NCBI RefSeq assembly: GCF_018860745.1
Contig: NZ_JAHKPY010000001.1
Span: 62,001-126,000 of the forward strand
Reading direction: 5' to 3'
Length of the DNA: 64,000 bases
Source of the DNA: Zobellia uliginosa
Lineage (GTDB): Bacteria; Bacteroidota; Bacteroidia; Flavobacteriales; Flavobacteriaceae
The position numbers and the translations under genes are program-made. Each line of letters starts with the position of its first letter. The first letter of the stretch is position 1. The notes beneath the pieces were generated by a model. The model saw only the letters and a program-made list of their open reading frames with translations. It was not told where the DNA came from and did no database searches. Below are positions 8,682-17,001 of this stretch, piece after piece.

Positions 8682-11456
8682 TTATCTCACCAATTGCTTG
8701 GTAGAAGGTTTAAACTTCGTTAAAACAATACCATCAACAGCTGCTTCATATTCCGCCATTGTAGGCGTTCTTCCTAAAATCGTAGATAATACCACAACCG
8801 GAGTAGATGATAATAATGACTCTCCTTTTTTCTCACCCGTATCTTTTACAACGCGACCTTGGAATAAACGAGTAGATGTTGCCATTACCGTATCTCCTGG
8901 TTCTGCCTTTTCTTGGTTACCCATACATAGGTTACAACCTGGGCGCTCTAGGTAAAGCATGTTTTCGTACTTGGTACGTGCCAATCCTTTAGGTGCGCTA
9001 TCGTCAAATTCGAATCCTGAGTACTTTACTAATACATCCCAGTCTCCTTCTGCTTTTAACTCATCTACAATGTTGTATGTTGGAGGTGCAACTACTAAAG
9101 GTGCTTTGAATTCTACCTTTCCGTTTTGGGCCTCAACGTTTTTCAACATTTGAGCTAATATTTTCATGTCACCTTTGTGAACCATACATGATCCCACAAA
9201 ACCTAAATCTACTTTTTTGGTTCCACCATAGTAAGATAATGGACGAATATTATCATGCGTATAACGCTTAGAAACATCTTCATTATTTACATCTGGATCA
9301 GCAATCATTGGTTCAGCAATTTCATCTAAATCAATAACTACTTCTGCATGATACTTAGCATCTGCATCTGGTCTTAAAGATGGCTTAATACCTGTTTTAA
9401 GTTCCGTAATTCTAGTTTCTGCTTTATCAACAAGTCCTTGAAGTACACCTTTTGCATTGTCCATACCCTTTTCGATCATGATTTGGATACGACCTTTTGC
9501 AATCTCTAATGACTCTATTAAAGTATCGTCTTCAGAAATACAGATAGATGCTTTCGCTTTCATTTCTGCTGTCCAATCCGTAAACGTAAATGCTTCATCA
9601 GAAGTTAACGTACCAATATGAACCTCTATTACACGACCTTGGAATACGTTTTCGCCTCCAAACTGTTGTAACATTTGCTGTTGTGTAGCATGTACCACAT
9701 CACGGAAATCCATGTAAGATTTCATTTGTCCTTTAAAGGTCACTTTAACCGATTCCGGAATTGGCATAGAAGCCTCACCTGTAGCCAATGCTAAAGCAAC
9801 TGTACCTGAATCAGCACCAAAAGCAACACCTTTAGACATACGTGTGTGCGAATCTCCACCAATAATAATATCCCAATCTCCAACTGTAATATCATTCAAT
9901 ACTTTATGAATAACATCTGTCATTGGAAAATACTTTCCTTTTGGATCACGACCGGTAATTAAACCGAAATCGTTCATAAAGCTCATTAATCTTGGAATGT
10001 TAGCTTTAGATTTATCATCCCAAACTGAAGCTGTATGACAACCCGATTGGTAAGCGCCATCAACAATTGGAGAAATAACCGTTGCAGCCATCATCTCTAA
10101 TTCTTGTGAGGTCATTAAACCAGTAGTATCTTGAGAACCTACAATGTTTACTTCCGCACGAACGTAAGAACCGGCATGTAAAGTTGCACCTGAGGTACCC
10201 ACTGCATTTTTATTGAATATTTTCTCTACTGCTGTTAAGCCCTGACCTTCAATAGATACTTCTTTCGAAGTTGCATACACTTGAGGAGCTTGAATTCCTA
10301 ATGTCTTAGCTGCAAATGTCTGTAGTTTTTTACCAAAAACAACAGCATAAGAACCACCCGCTTTCATAAACTCCATTTTCTGTGGAGTAAATGCTGCAGA
10401 AATATCTTTTAATTCAACTTTACCGTGATAAAGTTTTTTCTCTTTTGTATTAATAGTAAGCACCGTACCTGTATCAACAGAATACATTTGCTTTAGAATT
10501 GGCTCGCCATCTTCATCAACTATAGTATTACCCGCTTCATCTTTTTGCTTCACCCAGTTTTTAAGGTCTAAACCAATACCACCGGTTACACCTACTGTAG
10601 TTAAGAAAATTGGAGCGATACCATTTGTACCGGCAATTACCGGGGCAATGTTAATAAATGGTACATACGGACTAGAAGAAATACCTGTCCATAATGCCAC
10701 GTTGTTTACACCGGACATTCTAGAAGAACCAACACCCATTGTTCCTTTTTCTGCAATCAGCATTACACGCTTATCAGGATGTTGCTCCTTTAAAGCCAAT
10801 AATTCATTTTGCATTTCTTTGTTATGCTCAAACATACATTGACCATGTAATTCACGGTCAGATCTTGAGTGTGCATCACCACCTGGCGATAATAAATCCG
10901 TAGAGATATCACCAACACCGGCTATGTATGTTACAACTTCTATTTCTTCTTCTATTTCTGGAAGCTTGGTGAAGAACTCAGCCTTTGCGTAACTTTCTAT
11001 AATATCTTTTGCAATGGCATTCCCATTTTTTAGAGCTTCTTCTAAACGTGAAGTATCCGCCTCATAAAGGAATACCTGAGTTTTCAAGACCTCAGCTGCC
11101 TGTTTTGCCAAAGCTTCATCAGAACCTAAAGCGATATCTAACAATACCTTCACAGAAGGGCCGCCTTTCATATGAGATAATTGTTCAAAAGCAAAAGTTG
11201 GAGTAATCTCTTTTACAACTGACTCACCAAGAACAATCTCTTTTAAAAATTTAGCTTTCACGCCCGCAGCGCTGGTAGTACCAGGTAAGACGTTATAGAT
11301 GAAAAAGTTAAGAGAATCTTCTCTGTACTCATTATCCACATCTTTAATTTGCTCAATAATTTTGCTAAGTAATTCAGCACCATCAATTGGCTTTGGATGA
11401 AGACCTTGACTTTTACGCTCTTCGATCTCCTTAAGGTAATCTTTGTAAATGCTCAT
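8682..11456 (-). CDS. acnB: Aconitate hydratase B / 2-methylisocitrate dehydratase
   Basis: This 924-residue protein belongs to the AcnB family, in which the swivel domain precedes the Fe-S domains. The N-terminal HEAT-like helical domain (about residues 1-160) is followed by the swivel domain, and the cluster-binding cysteines lie in VGSCMVHKGDMK and PGCNLCMGNQ. AcnB catalyses citrate to isocitrate conversion and can dehydrate 2-methylisocitrate; the E. coli protein also binds mRNA as an apoprotein. It is somewhat longer than E. coli AcnB (865). The presence of AcnA and AcnB side by side is unusual because most genomes separate them. Confidence 0.95.
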   Translation of the reverse strand: MSIYKDYLKEIEERKSQGLHPKPIDGAELLSKIIEQIKDVDNEYREDSLNFFIYNVLPGTTSAAGVKAKFLKEIVLGESVVKEITPTFAFEQLSHMKGGPSVKVLLDIALGSDEALAKQAAEVLKTQVFLYEADTSRLEEALKNGNAIAKDIIESYAKAEFFTKLPEIEEEIEVVTYIAGVGDISTDLLSPGGDAHSRSDRELHGQCMFEHNKEMQNELLALKEQHPDKRVMLIAEKGTMGVGSSRMSGVNNVALWTGISSSPYVPFINIAPVIAGTNGIAPIFLTTVGVTGGIGLDLKNWVKQKDEAGNTIVDEDGEPILKQMYSVDTGTVLTINTKEKKLYHGKVELKDISAAFTPQKMEFMKAGGSYAVVFGKKLQTFAAKTLGIQAPQVYATSKEVSIEGQGLTAVEKIFNKNAVGTSGATLHAGSYVRAEVNIVGSQDTTGLMTSQELEMMAATVISPIVDGAYQSGCHTASVWDDKSKANIPRLMSFMNDFGLITGRDPKGKYFPMTDVIHKVLNDITVGDWDIIIGGDSHTRMSKGVAFGADSGTVALALATGEASMPIPESVKVTFKGQMKSYMDFRDVVHATQQQMLQQFGGENVFQGRVIEVHIGTLTSDEAFTFTDWTAEMKAKASICISEDDTLIESLEIAKGRIQIMIEKGMDNAKGVLQGLVDKAETRITELKTGIKPSLRPDADAKYHAEVVIDLDEIAEPMIADPDVNNEDVSKRYTHDNIRPLSYYGGTKKVDLGFVGSCMVHKGDMKILAQMLKNVEAQNGKVEFKAPLVVAPPTYNIVDELKAEGDWDVLVKYSGFEFDDSAPKGLARTKYENMLYLERPGCNLCMGNQEKAEPGDTVMATSTRLFQGRVVKDTGEKKGESLLSSTPVVVLSTILGRTPTMAEYEAAVDGIVLTKFKPSTKQLVR

Positions 11457-11820
11457 TTAAAAAATGGTTTGAGTGTTAATTAGCTATGACAGAATAGTTC
11501 TAATTTTTCTGCAAAGAAATTTATACTATGTTCCACAGCTAAAATTAAAGGTTAAAAACAGCTTTGACCTCACCTTATTAAAATGATGTATCAAATGGGA
11601 AAACATCCTTTTGACCTCTACCATATTAAATGCCATTACCGATTTCGTTTGAGTTGTTTCAATCCCGTAAAACTAAGAAAATATAGGGCGGTAATAAAAC
11701 TTTTACCTTAGGATTCACACCTTTTTTAAAAATTGATCAGCAGATTACTTTCTTCTTACACTAACCAAGGTAAGAAAGGTAGAAAATTTAAGTATTTATG
11801 GTAGATATGTTAATTCTTTG
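11457..11820. other. acnB upstream region with an imperfect direct repeat
   Basis: No coding frame is credible in this 364-bp stretch between the moxR stop and the acnB start. It contains two 23-bp near-repeats beginning TTTGACCTC and ending TTAAAATG/TTAAATG, at 11563-11585 and 11610-11632, and a small hairpin (TTCTTAC 11753-11759 / GTAAGAA 11770-11776) near the moxR end. No full TTG-N19-TAnnTTTG promoter was found for acnB. Confidence 0.55.
11563..11632. repeat. Two imperfect 23-bp direct repeats, 47 bp apart
   Basis: Copy 1 (11563-11585) and copy 2 (11610-11632) share TTTGACCTC exactly, then AT-rich ACC-TAnTTAAA-TG with a one-base shift. Their place upstream of acnB suggests a tandem regulator-binding site; this is inference. 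Confidence 0.5.
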
Positions 11821-12774
11821 CTATAGCAATTTACCTATAATAGCTTCTTCCGATATACCTTCGGCTTCTGCTTTATAATTTTTAATAAGTCTATGTCTTA
11901 AAATACCTGTTGCGACTGCTTGAATATCTTCGGCGTCCGGAGAAAACTTTCCTCGTATAGCGGCATGAGCTTTTGCTGCCAAAACAAGATTTTGAGAAGC
12001 CCTAGGCCCCGCACCCCAATCAATATATTGCCTAACATAATCAGAGGCAGTTTCTAGATTAGGTCTTGTAGAATTTACCAACTTTACCGCATATTCTACC
12101 ACATTATCAGGAACCGGTATACGGCGCACAAGCTGTTGGACATTCAATATCTCTTGGGCATTGAACAAAGCTTTTATATTCACGGTTTGGTCTGATGTCG
12201 TATTTTTAACGACTTGCATTTCTTCGGCTACAGACGGATATTTTAATTCAATAGCGAACATAAAACGGTCTAACTGTGCTTCGGGAAGTGGGTATGTACC
12301 TTCTTGCTCAATAGGGTTTTGTGTAGCTAAAACAAAGAATGGAAGTTTTAATTTGTGCTGTTGTCCCGCAATGGTCACAGAACGTTCCTGCATCGCTTCC
12401 AACAAAGCCGCTTGCGTCTTTGGCGGAGTACGGTTAATCTCATCGGCCAAAATGATATTCGCGAAAATTGGCCCCTTAATGAACTTGAAATTCCTATTTT
12501 GATCCAGAACCTCACTACCAAGAATATCACTTGGCATTAAATCTGGAGTAAATTGAATACGTTTAAAATCCAAACCTAAAGTTTGAGCTATGGTATTCAC
12601 CATTAAAGTTTTTGCTAAACCTGGAACACCTATCAATAAAGAATGTCCGCCCGTATAAATACTTAAAAGAATTTGGTCTATTACCGCATCTTGGCCAACG
12701 ATGACCTTGGCAATTTCTTTTTTAAGCGCCTTGTGTTTTTCTACGAGATTATTTATTGCCTGAACGTCTGACAT
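11821..12774 (-). CDS. MoxR-type AAA+ ATPase
   Basis: This 317-residue protein has the AAA_3/MoxR layout: Walker A in GVPGLAKT (about residues 38-45), Walker B in LADEINRTPPKTQAALLEAMQE, sensor 1 in ATQNPIEQEGTYPLPEAQLDRF, and a lid domain at the C-terminus. MoxR ATPases act as chaperones for VWA-domain or membrane protein complexes and are usually followed by DUF58 and VWA genes. None is adjacent here; the gene instead follows two periplasmic PPIases by a 4-bp gap, which suggests cotranscription with protein-folding genes. Confidence 0.92.
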   Translation of the reverse strand: MSDVQAINNLVEKHKALKKEIAKVIVGQDAVIDQILLSIYTGGHSLLIGVPGLAKTLMVNTIAQTLGLDFKRIQFTPDLMPSDILGSEVLDQNRNFKFIKGPIFANIILADEINRTPPKTQAALLEAMQERSVTIAGQQHKLKLPFFVLATQNPIEQEGTYPLPEAQLDRFMFAIELKYPSVAEEMQVVKNTTSDQTVNIKALFNAQEILNVQQLVRRIPVPDNVVEYAVKLVNSTRPNLETASDYVRQYIDWGAGPRASQNLVLAAKAHAAIRGKFSPDAEDIQAVATGILRHRLIKNYKAEAEGISEEAIIGKLL

Positions 12775-12778
12775 GCAT

Positions 12779-14248
12779 TTATTCTTTTACCCAATTATTG
12801 GCAAATTCGCAGTCCCTGTTATCTTCATTTACACTAATATAGGTGTCTTCTATATGCTCGTCCATCCATTTTTTGATAGCCTTATACTGTTTTTCAGTTT
12901 TGGCCAACTGTTGGATTTTGATATAATCTTTGGAAAAATCCGCTTCGTGCTCATCATAGCGATTCGTAACTTTCAAGATTTTATATTTTGGCCCTCCTCC
13001 TCTTGGGTCTTCTTCCAACAACGGATAAGATATTTCATCATCCTTTAAGCTGCGTACTTGGTTGTACAAGGCAGGATCCATTTTTGTTAGCTCAAAACGA
13101 GAATCAAAATTAGTAGGGTTTCTTAGAAGACCACCATCAAATTTAGTTTCTTTTTCATCGGAAAAGTTACGAGCAGCATCAGCAAAAGAATATTTACCTT
13201 CCATTATATGCTTACGGATGGTATCCAATTCCTTTTTCACCTCATCTAGTGCTGTTTGAGAAATTTTTGGCTGAATCAAAATATGGCGTAAATCTAATTC
13301 TTGACCTCTTATTTTTTCAATGAATATTATGTGATAACCAAATTGTGTTTCAAAAGGCTCGGAAACTTCACCTTCTGCTAAACTAAAAGCCACATCTTTA
13401 AACGTTTTATCAAAACCGGTGTCTTTAGTTATGCTATAAAAACCACCTTTGGATTTTGAACCTGGGTCTTGGGAATACAAAATAGCCTTTACGCTAAAAC
13501 TTGCATCATTGTCCTCAACATCAGATTTTATTTTATTCAATTTATCCAAAACTTCCTGAACCTCTTTTTCTGTTGGTTTTGGAGATTTTACGATTTGAGC
13601 AATTTCCATTTCCGCACCAAAAACCGGGCGCTCATCTTCTGGTATCTTATTAAAAAATTGACGAACTTCTTCTGGTGTTATTTCTATTTTCTCAACAATA
13701 CTAGACTGCATCTTTTCAGAAAGCATTCTTAGTTTGTTGATTTTATTGATGTCCTCACGAAGACTGGCTTCATCTTCTTTCTTGTAGAATTTTAACAACT
13801 TTTCCATTGAACCGGTCTGCTGCACGAAAGATTGTATTTGACGATCTGTAGTTGCCGCAATCTCATCGTCTGACACCAAAAGACTATCCTGTACGGCCTG
13901 ATGCGCATATAAGCGGTCTTCCATCAACTTACCTAGAAGTCCGCAACGTGTAACATCTGCCGTAGAAACTCCTTGACTTTTTAAATCGATCAATGTTTTC
14001 TCTATGTCAGATTCTAGAATTACGTAATCCCCGACCACTGCAGAAATACCATCTAGCTTAATCTTCTTAAAATTTGATGCGGGTTTAACTGAATCTGCAG
14101 ATACGCTAGCCTCTGCCTCCATTACAGAATCTATAGCTTCTTCCTGCCCGGCAGTATCTTTAATCTCTGTTTCAGTTTCTTGAGCAAATGTACTTCCTGT
14201 AATCAATAAGCACCCTATAAAGGCTATGCACTTATTCACCTTGCTCAT
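12779..14248 (-). CDS. Periplasmic SurA-like peptidyl-prolyl isomerase
   Basis: The 489-residue product starts with a clear signal peptide (MSKVNKCIAFIGCLLITGSTFAQ). A longer reading to 14281 is possible but would put the signal peptide behind a charged stretch, so ATG 14248 is preferred. After an acidic low-complexity segment there is a SurA N-terminal helical domain and two parvulin (PpiC/rotamase) domains, with GYHIIFIEKIRGQELDLRHIL between them. The role is chaperoning outer-membrane proteins. Its start overlaps the stop of the upstream gene by 17 bp. Confidence 0.9.
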   Translation of the reverse strand: MSKVNKCIAFIGCLLITGSTFAQETETEIKDTAGQEEAIDSVMEAEASVSADSVKPASNFKKIKLDGISAVVGDYVILESDIEKTLIDLKSQGVSTADVTRCGLLGKLMEDRLYAHQAVQDSLLVSDDEIAATTDRQIQSFVQQTGSMEKLLKFYKKEDEASLREDINKINKLRMLSEKMQSSIVEKIEITPEEVRQFFNKIPEDERPVFGAEMEIAQIVKSPKPTEKEVQEVLDKLNKIKSDVEDNDASFSVKAILYSQDPGSKSKGGFYSITKDTGFDKTFKDVAFSLAEGEVSEPFETQFGYHIIFIEKIRGQELDLRHILIQPKISQTALDEVKKELDTIRKHIMEGKYSFADAARNFSDEKETKFDGGLLRNPTNFDSRFELTKMDPALYNQVRSLKDDEISYPLLEEDPRGGGPKYKILKVTNRYDEHEADFSKDYIKIQQLAKTEKQYKAIKKWMDEHIEDTYISVNEDNRDCEFANNWVKE

Positions 14249-15122
14249 AAACTTCAAATTGTTTTTCTTTAATAGCCTCATCTATAATTTCTGTTTCCAA
14301 TTTTCGTAAATAATCGAGTTTTCTTCTACTTAGTAGCACCTGTTTAATGGTAGGTTCAATAAAAGATAGTGGAGCGACGTCATTAATATCAAGTACATCG
14401 GTAACCTTTGCCAAATATACCCCGTTTGCATCCTCCAACTCAAAAAATTGTGATTTTTTTAGGTGTTTATCGGCATTTTCATAGGTTAAAGGAGGTATTT
14501 CCTGTATAATCCTAGTAGCGCTCACCCATATAGAATCGTTAAAGTTTAATTTCTTGAATTGCACCCCTATAGAGTCTAAATAAGCTACATCATTTTTCTT
14601 AAAACGTTTTAACCTACTTATGACCGCATCCTGATTTAAAAATTGTTTGGGCAATTCTACGAACCTTAACTTTACAATTTTCTCCTTCAGCTTAAAATTC
14701 TCTTTTTCTCTTTCATAAAAGCCATTTAGTTGAGAACTACTAATTACAGTATCTCCTCCTTGTTGTACCAAGGCTTCCTTATATGCTCTGGTGTAAAGAT
14801 CAATACGGTAATCATCTACCAAAGCATCATATTCCGTTAACTTATCTTCGGGAAGGTTAATTTTTGCCTTGTCCAATAACAATTGCTTAGAAGCCCAATT
14901 GTTAATATAATTGGTAACGAATGAAGCACTATCCTCCTTAGAAATACCTTTGGCCAATAGTTTTGCTACATCATCACGATATAAGTAGTTTTCGCCTACT
15001 CGAGCTAAATGCCCAGGTTCTTTTTTAGAAAAAAAAGAACTACAGCTAGCAAAAAGAGTTACAATGCCCATAAAGGCCCAATAACGAACCAAATAGCGCA
15101 ATGATATTGTTTTTAATTCCAT
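14232..15122 (-). CDS. SurA-N-like/parvulin-related lipoprotein
   Basis: This 296-residue protein has a lipoprotein signal ending in LFASC-SSFF. The mature part resembles the helical chaperone region of SurA/PrsA-like isomerases (GENYLYRDDVAKLL, then a long helical part including FVTNYINNWASKQLLLDKAK) and lacks a recognisable complete parvulin domain. It is the first gene of a foldase operon with the SurA-like gene (17-bp overlap) and moxR. A role in outer-membrane protein folding is inferred from context. Confidence 0.75.
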   Translation of the reverse strand: MELKTISLRYLVRYWAFMGIVTLFASCSSFFSKKEPGHLARVGENYLYRDDVAKLLAKGISKEDSASFVTNYINNWASKQLLLDKAKINLPEDKLTEYDALVDDYRIDLYTRAYKEALVQQGGDTVISSSQLNGFYEREKENFKLKEKIVKLRFVELPKQFLNQDAVISRLKRFKKNDVAYLDSIGVQFKKLNFNDSIWVSATRIIQEIPPLTYENADKHLKKSQFFELEDANGVYLAKVTDVLDINDVAPLSFIEPTIKQVLLSRRKLDYLRKLETEIIDEAIKEKQFEVYEQGE

Positions 15123-15271
15123 GGGGCAAAAATAACAAATCTACTATGGTGAGCAATAGACTCTTTGTTCTTAACTGACTTTTTAATCGCCCCTGTAATC
15201 CGTTACCTACACTTTGTTCGCTCTTCCATAAAATTACTTTCCTTTAAGCCTTCTTTTAATTGAAACGATAC

Positions 15272-15279
15272 TACTTTTG
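15272..15279 (+). promoter_or_regulatory. Possible -7 box upstream of the 83-aa gene
   Basis: TACTTTTG matches TAnnTTTG about 100 bp before ATG 15382, but there is no TTG at the right distance upstream. Confidence 0.3.
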
Positions 15280-15381
15280 CTCTGTAGTTATTCTAATTAC
15301 GTCGAAAACTTAATTTTAATTATAGCTAAAAACCTAAATTCGAACCGCTTAAGGGAACTTAAAGCAAAGAACACTTATTTT

Positions 15382-15633
15382 ATGAGTAGAAAGATCAAAT
15401 TGATATGGGACTTTAGAGGGCCAGCGGCACAAAAAACTGCGGAACACCATGTCATTCACCTCAAGGAATTTATCGCGATAGAAAAAACAAATCTTAACAT
15501 TACCGGTTGCCAAGATTTCAATGACCTGTACAGTATAGCTTTTATGGTGGTTGATGAAGTTGAGATGATTGCGGTAAGAGATGCTCTAAAACCACATCGT
15601 GGGGAGGTTTATTCCGAACCCGCTGAAAGCTGA
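15382..15633 (+). CDS. Small conserved-looking protein of unknown function (83 aa)
   Basis: The frame is open from 15277, but ATG 15382 gives MSRKIKLIWDFRG and follows an A-rich leader, so it is preferred. The product has no signal peptide or membrane segment. It is rich in His and acidic residues (KTAEHHVIHLKEFIAIEK) and ends in a hydrophilic tail. It precedes the beta-lactamase-like lipoprotein by 28 bp and may be cotranscribed. No family is recognised. Confidence 0.6.
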   Translation: MSRKIKLIWDFRGPAAQKTAEHHVIHLKEFIAIEKTNLNITGCQDFNDLYSIAFMVVDEVEMIAVRDALKPHRGEVYSEPAES

Positions 15634-15661
15634 ACGTATTACTCTTTTTATTAAAGCCATA

Positions 15662-16816
15662 ATGAATCAAATGTTTAAAAAAGTTATCCTTATAGTTTCA
15701 AGTTTACTGGTTACTGTTTCTTGCACGCCTCAAAAAAAGCAAGAAAAAACCAGTGACCCATTAGAAGCTATTTTGAATTCCGACTCCCCAAAAATCAAAC
15801 GGGTGATGGATAACGTAAACGAACATGAAATTCAGATACGTTATACTCAAATAAATAGAAAAGATGGACAAGTTCATTTTACCGATTTTGATTTTCAGGT
15901 AGATTCCAATAACTACTTTTATCCTGCTAGTACTGTGAAATTCCCAACAACAGTTGTAGCTCTTACACGTTTAAATGAAGCGGACTCCCTTAACCTCAAC
16001 ACTCGTTTTTATGTTGAAGGTGACTCAGTTGAAACAACTTTTTCCGAGGCTATTTCACAAATATTTGCGGTAAGCGACAACGACGCCAACAATAGGTTAA
16101 TAGAATTTTTAGGACAGGATACCATAAACTCCGTTTTAAAAAGAGCAGGTGTTTCTCCTGTTCGTATATGGCAAAGATTGGGCCGGGATGATGATAATGC
16201 AATCACAAAACCCTTAATCATTTATGAAAACGATAGTACTGTACGTATGCTATCAAAAAACATTAGCACATACCCAGAACCGTTACAGCTTAACCACATT
16301 AAAAAAGGAAAAGGGTTTTATGAAGAAGAAGCGCTAATAACTGAAGCTTTCGATTTCAGCTTAAAAAACTACTATCCGATAGAAACTCAAGATGCCCTCT
16401 TAAAGCGAATAATATTTCCTGAGGCGTTCTCTGAAACTGAACGTTTTAATATGAGCGAAGAACAACGCACATTTCTGCTGAATGCAATGCGAACGGTTCC
16501 ACGAAATGCCGGTTACGACCAAAATGAATATTATGATAGCTATTGTAAATTCTTTATTTACGGAGACACCAAAGAAAACATACCTGATACCATTGAGATT
16601 TATAACAAAGTAGGTTTTGCTTACGGCACCTTAACTGATTGCGCCTATATAAAAGACACCGAAAAAAATATTGAATTTATTGTAACAGCTACTTTGCTGA
16701 CTAATAAAAATGGTGTCTTTAATGACAACACCTACGAATATGATGAACTAGGCATACCTTTTCTAGCCGAGTTGGGCAGGCAACTATACGATTACGAATT
16801 AGAGCGTAAACAATAG
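15662..16816 (+). CDS. Beta-lactamase-like serine hydrolase lipoprotein
   Basis: This 384-residue product has a lipoprotein signal with Cys21 in LLVTVSC. The catalytic motifs of the class A beta-lactamase/DD-peptidase fold are visible: SxxK at Ser90-Lys93 (STVK), SDN at 138-140 (SDNDANNRLIEFLG), and a KTG-like KVG in YNKVGFAYG. The protein is about 100 residues longer than a true class A enzyme and no clear Glu166 region was identified, so a peptidase or esterase role on the cell envelope is as likely as antibiotic hydrolysis. ATG 15662 is chosen because it places the lipobox correctly. A short hairpin with nine T follows the stop. Confidence 0.8.
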   Translation: MNQMFKKVILIVSSLLVTVSCTPQKKQEKTSDPLEAILNSDSPKIKRVMDNVNEHEIQIRYTQINRKDGQVHFTDFDFQVDSNNYFYPASTVKFPTTVVALTRLNEADSLNLNTRFYVEGDSVETTFSEAISQIFAVSDNDANNRLIEFLGQDTINSVLKRAGVSPVRIWQRLGRDDDNAITKPLIIYENDSTVRMLSKNISTYPEPLQLNHIKKGKGFYEEEALITEAFDFSLKNYYPIETQDALLKRIIFPEAFSETERFNMSEEQRTFLLNAMRTVPRNAGYDQNEYYDSYCKFFIYGDTKENIPDTIEIYNKVGFAYGTLTDCAYIKDTEKNIEFIVTATLLTNKNGVFNDNTYEYDELGIPFLAELGRQLYDYELERKQ

Positions 16817-17001
16817 TCGCTATTTTTTTTTGAATCGGTATGGCTTCAAACTCTTTTTCTTCAACTATAATCAGAGCCGTTTACTAATACCATTCCTATA
16901 TTTAAGTAAGGTTTCTATCAATAAATTACTTCATTTCTCGTTGTATAAGCTAGTTCTATAGCTATACACATATCTATCGAGCCAAAAAAAGTAATTTTTA
17001 T

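Noticed and set aside
6836-10842. Long antisense frames inside the aconitase genes
   Set aside because: They lie opposite well-supported genes, have no family features and fit the codon bias of the sense strand.
16813-16834. Short hairpin and T-run after the beta-lactamase-like gene
   Set aside because: The stem is only about four base pairs; too weak to call a terminator.
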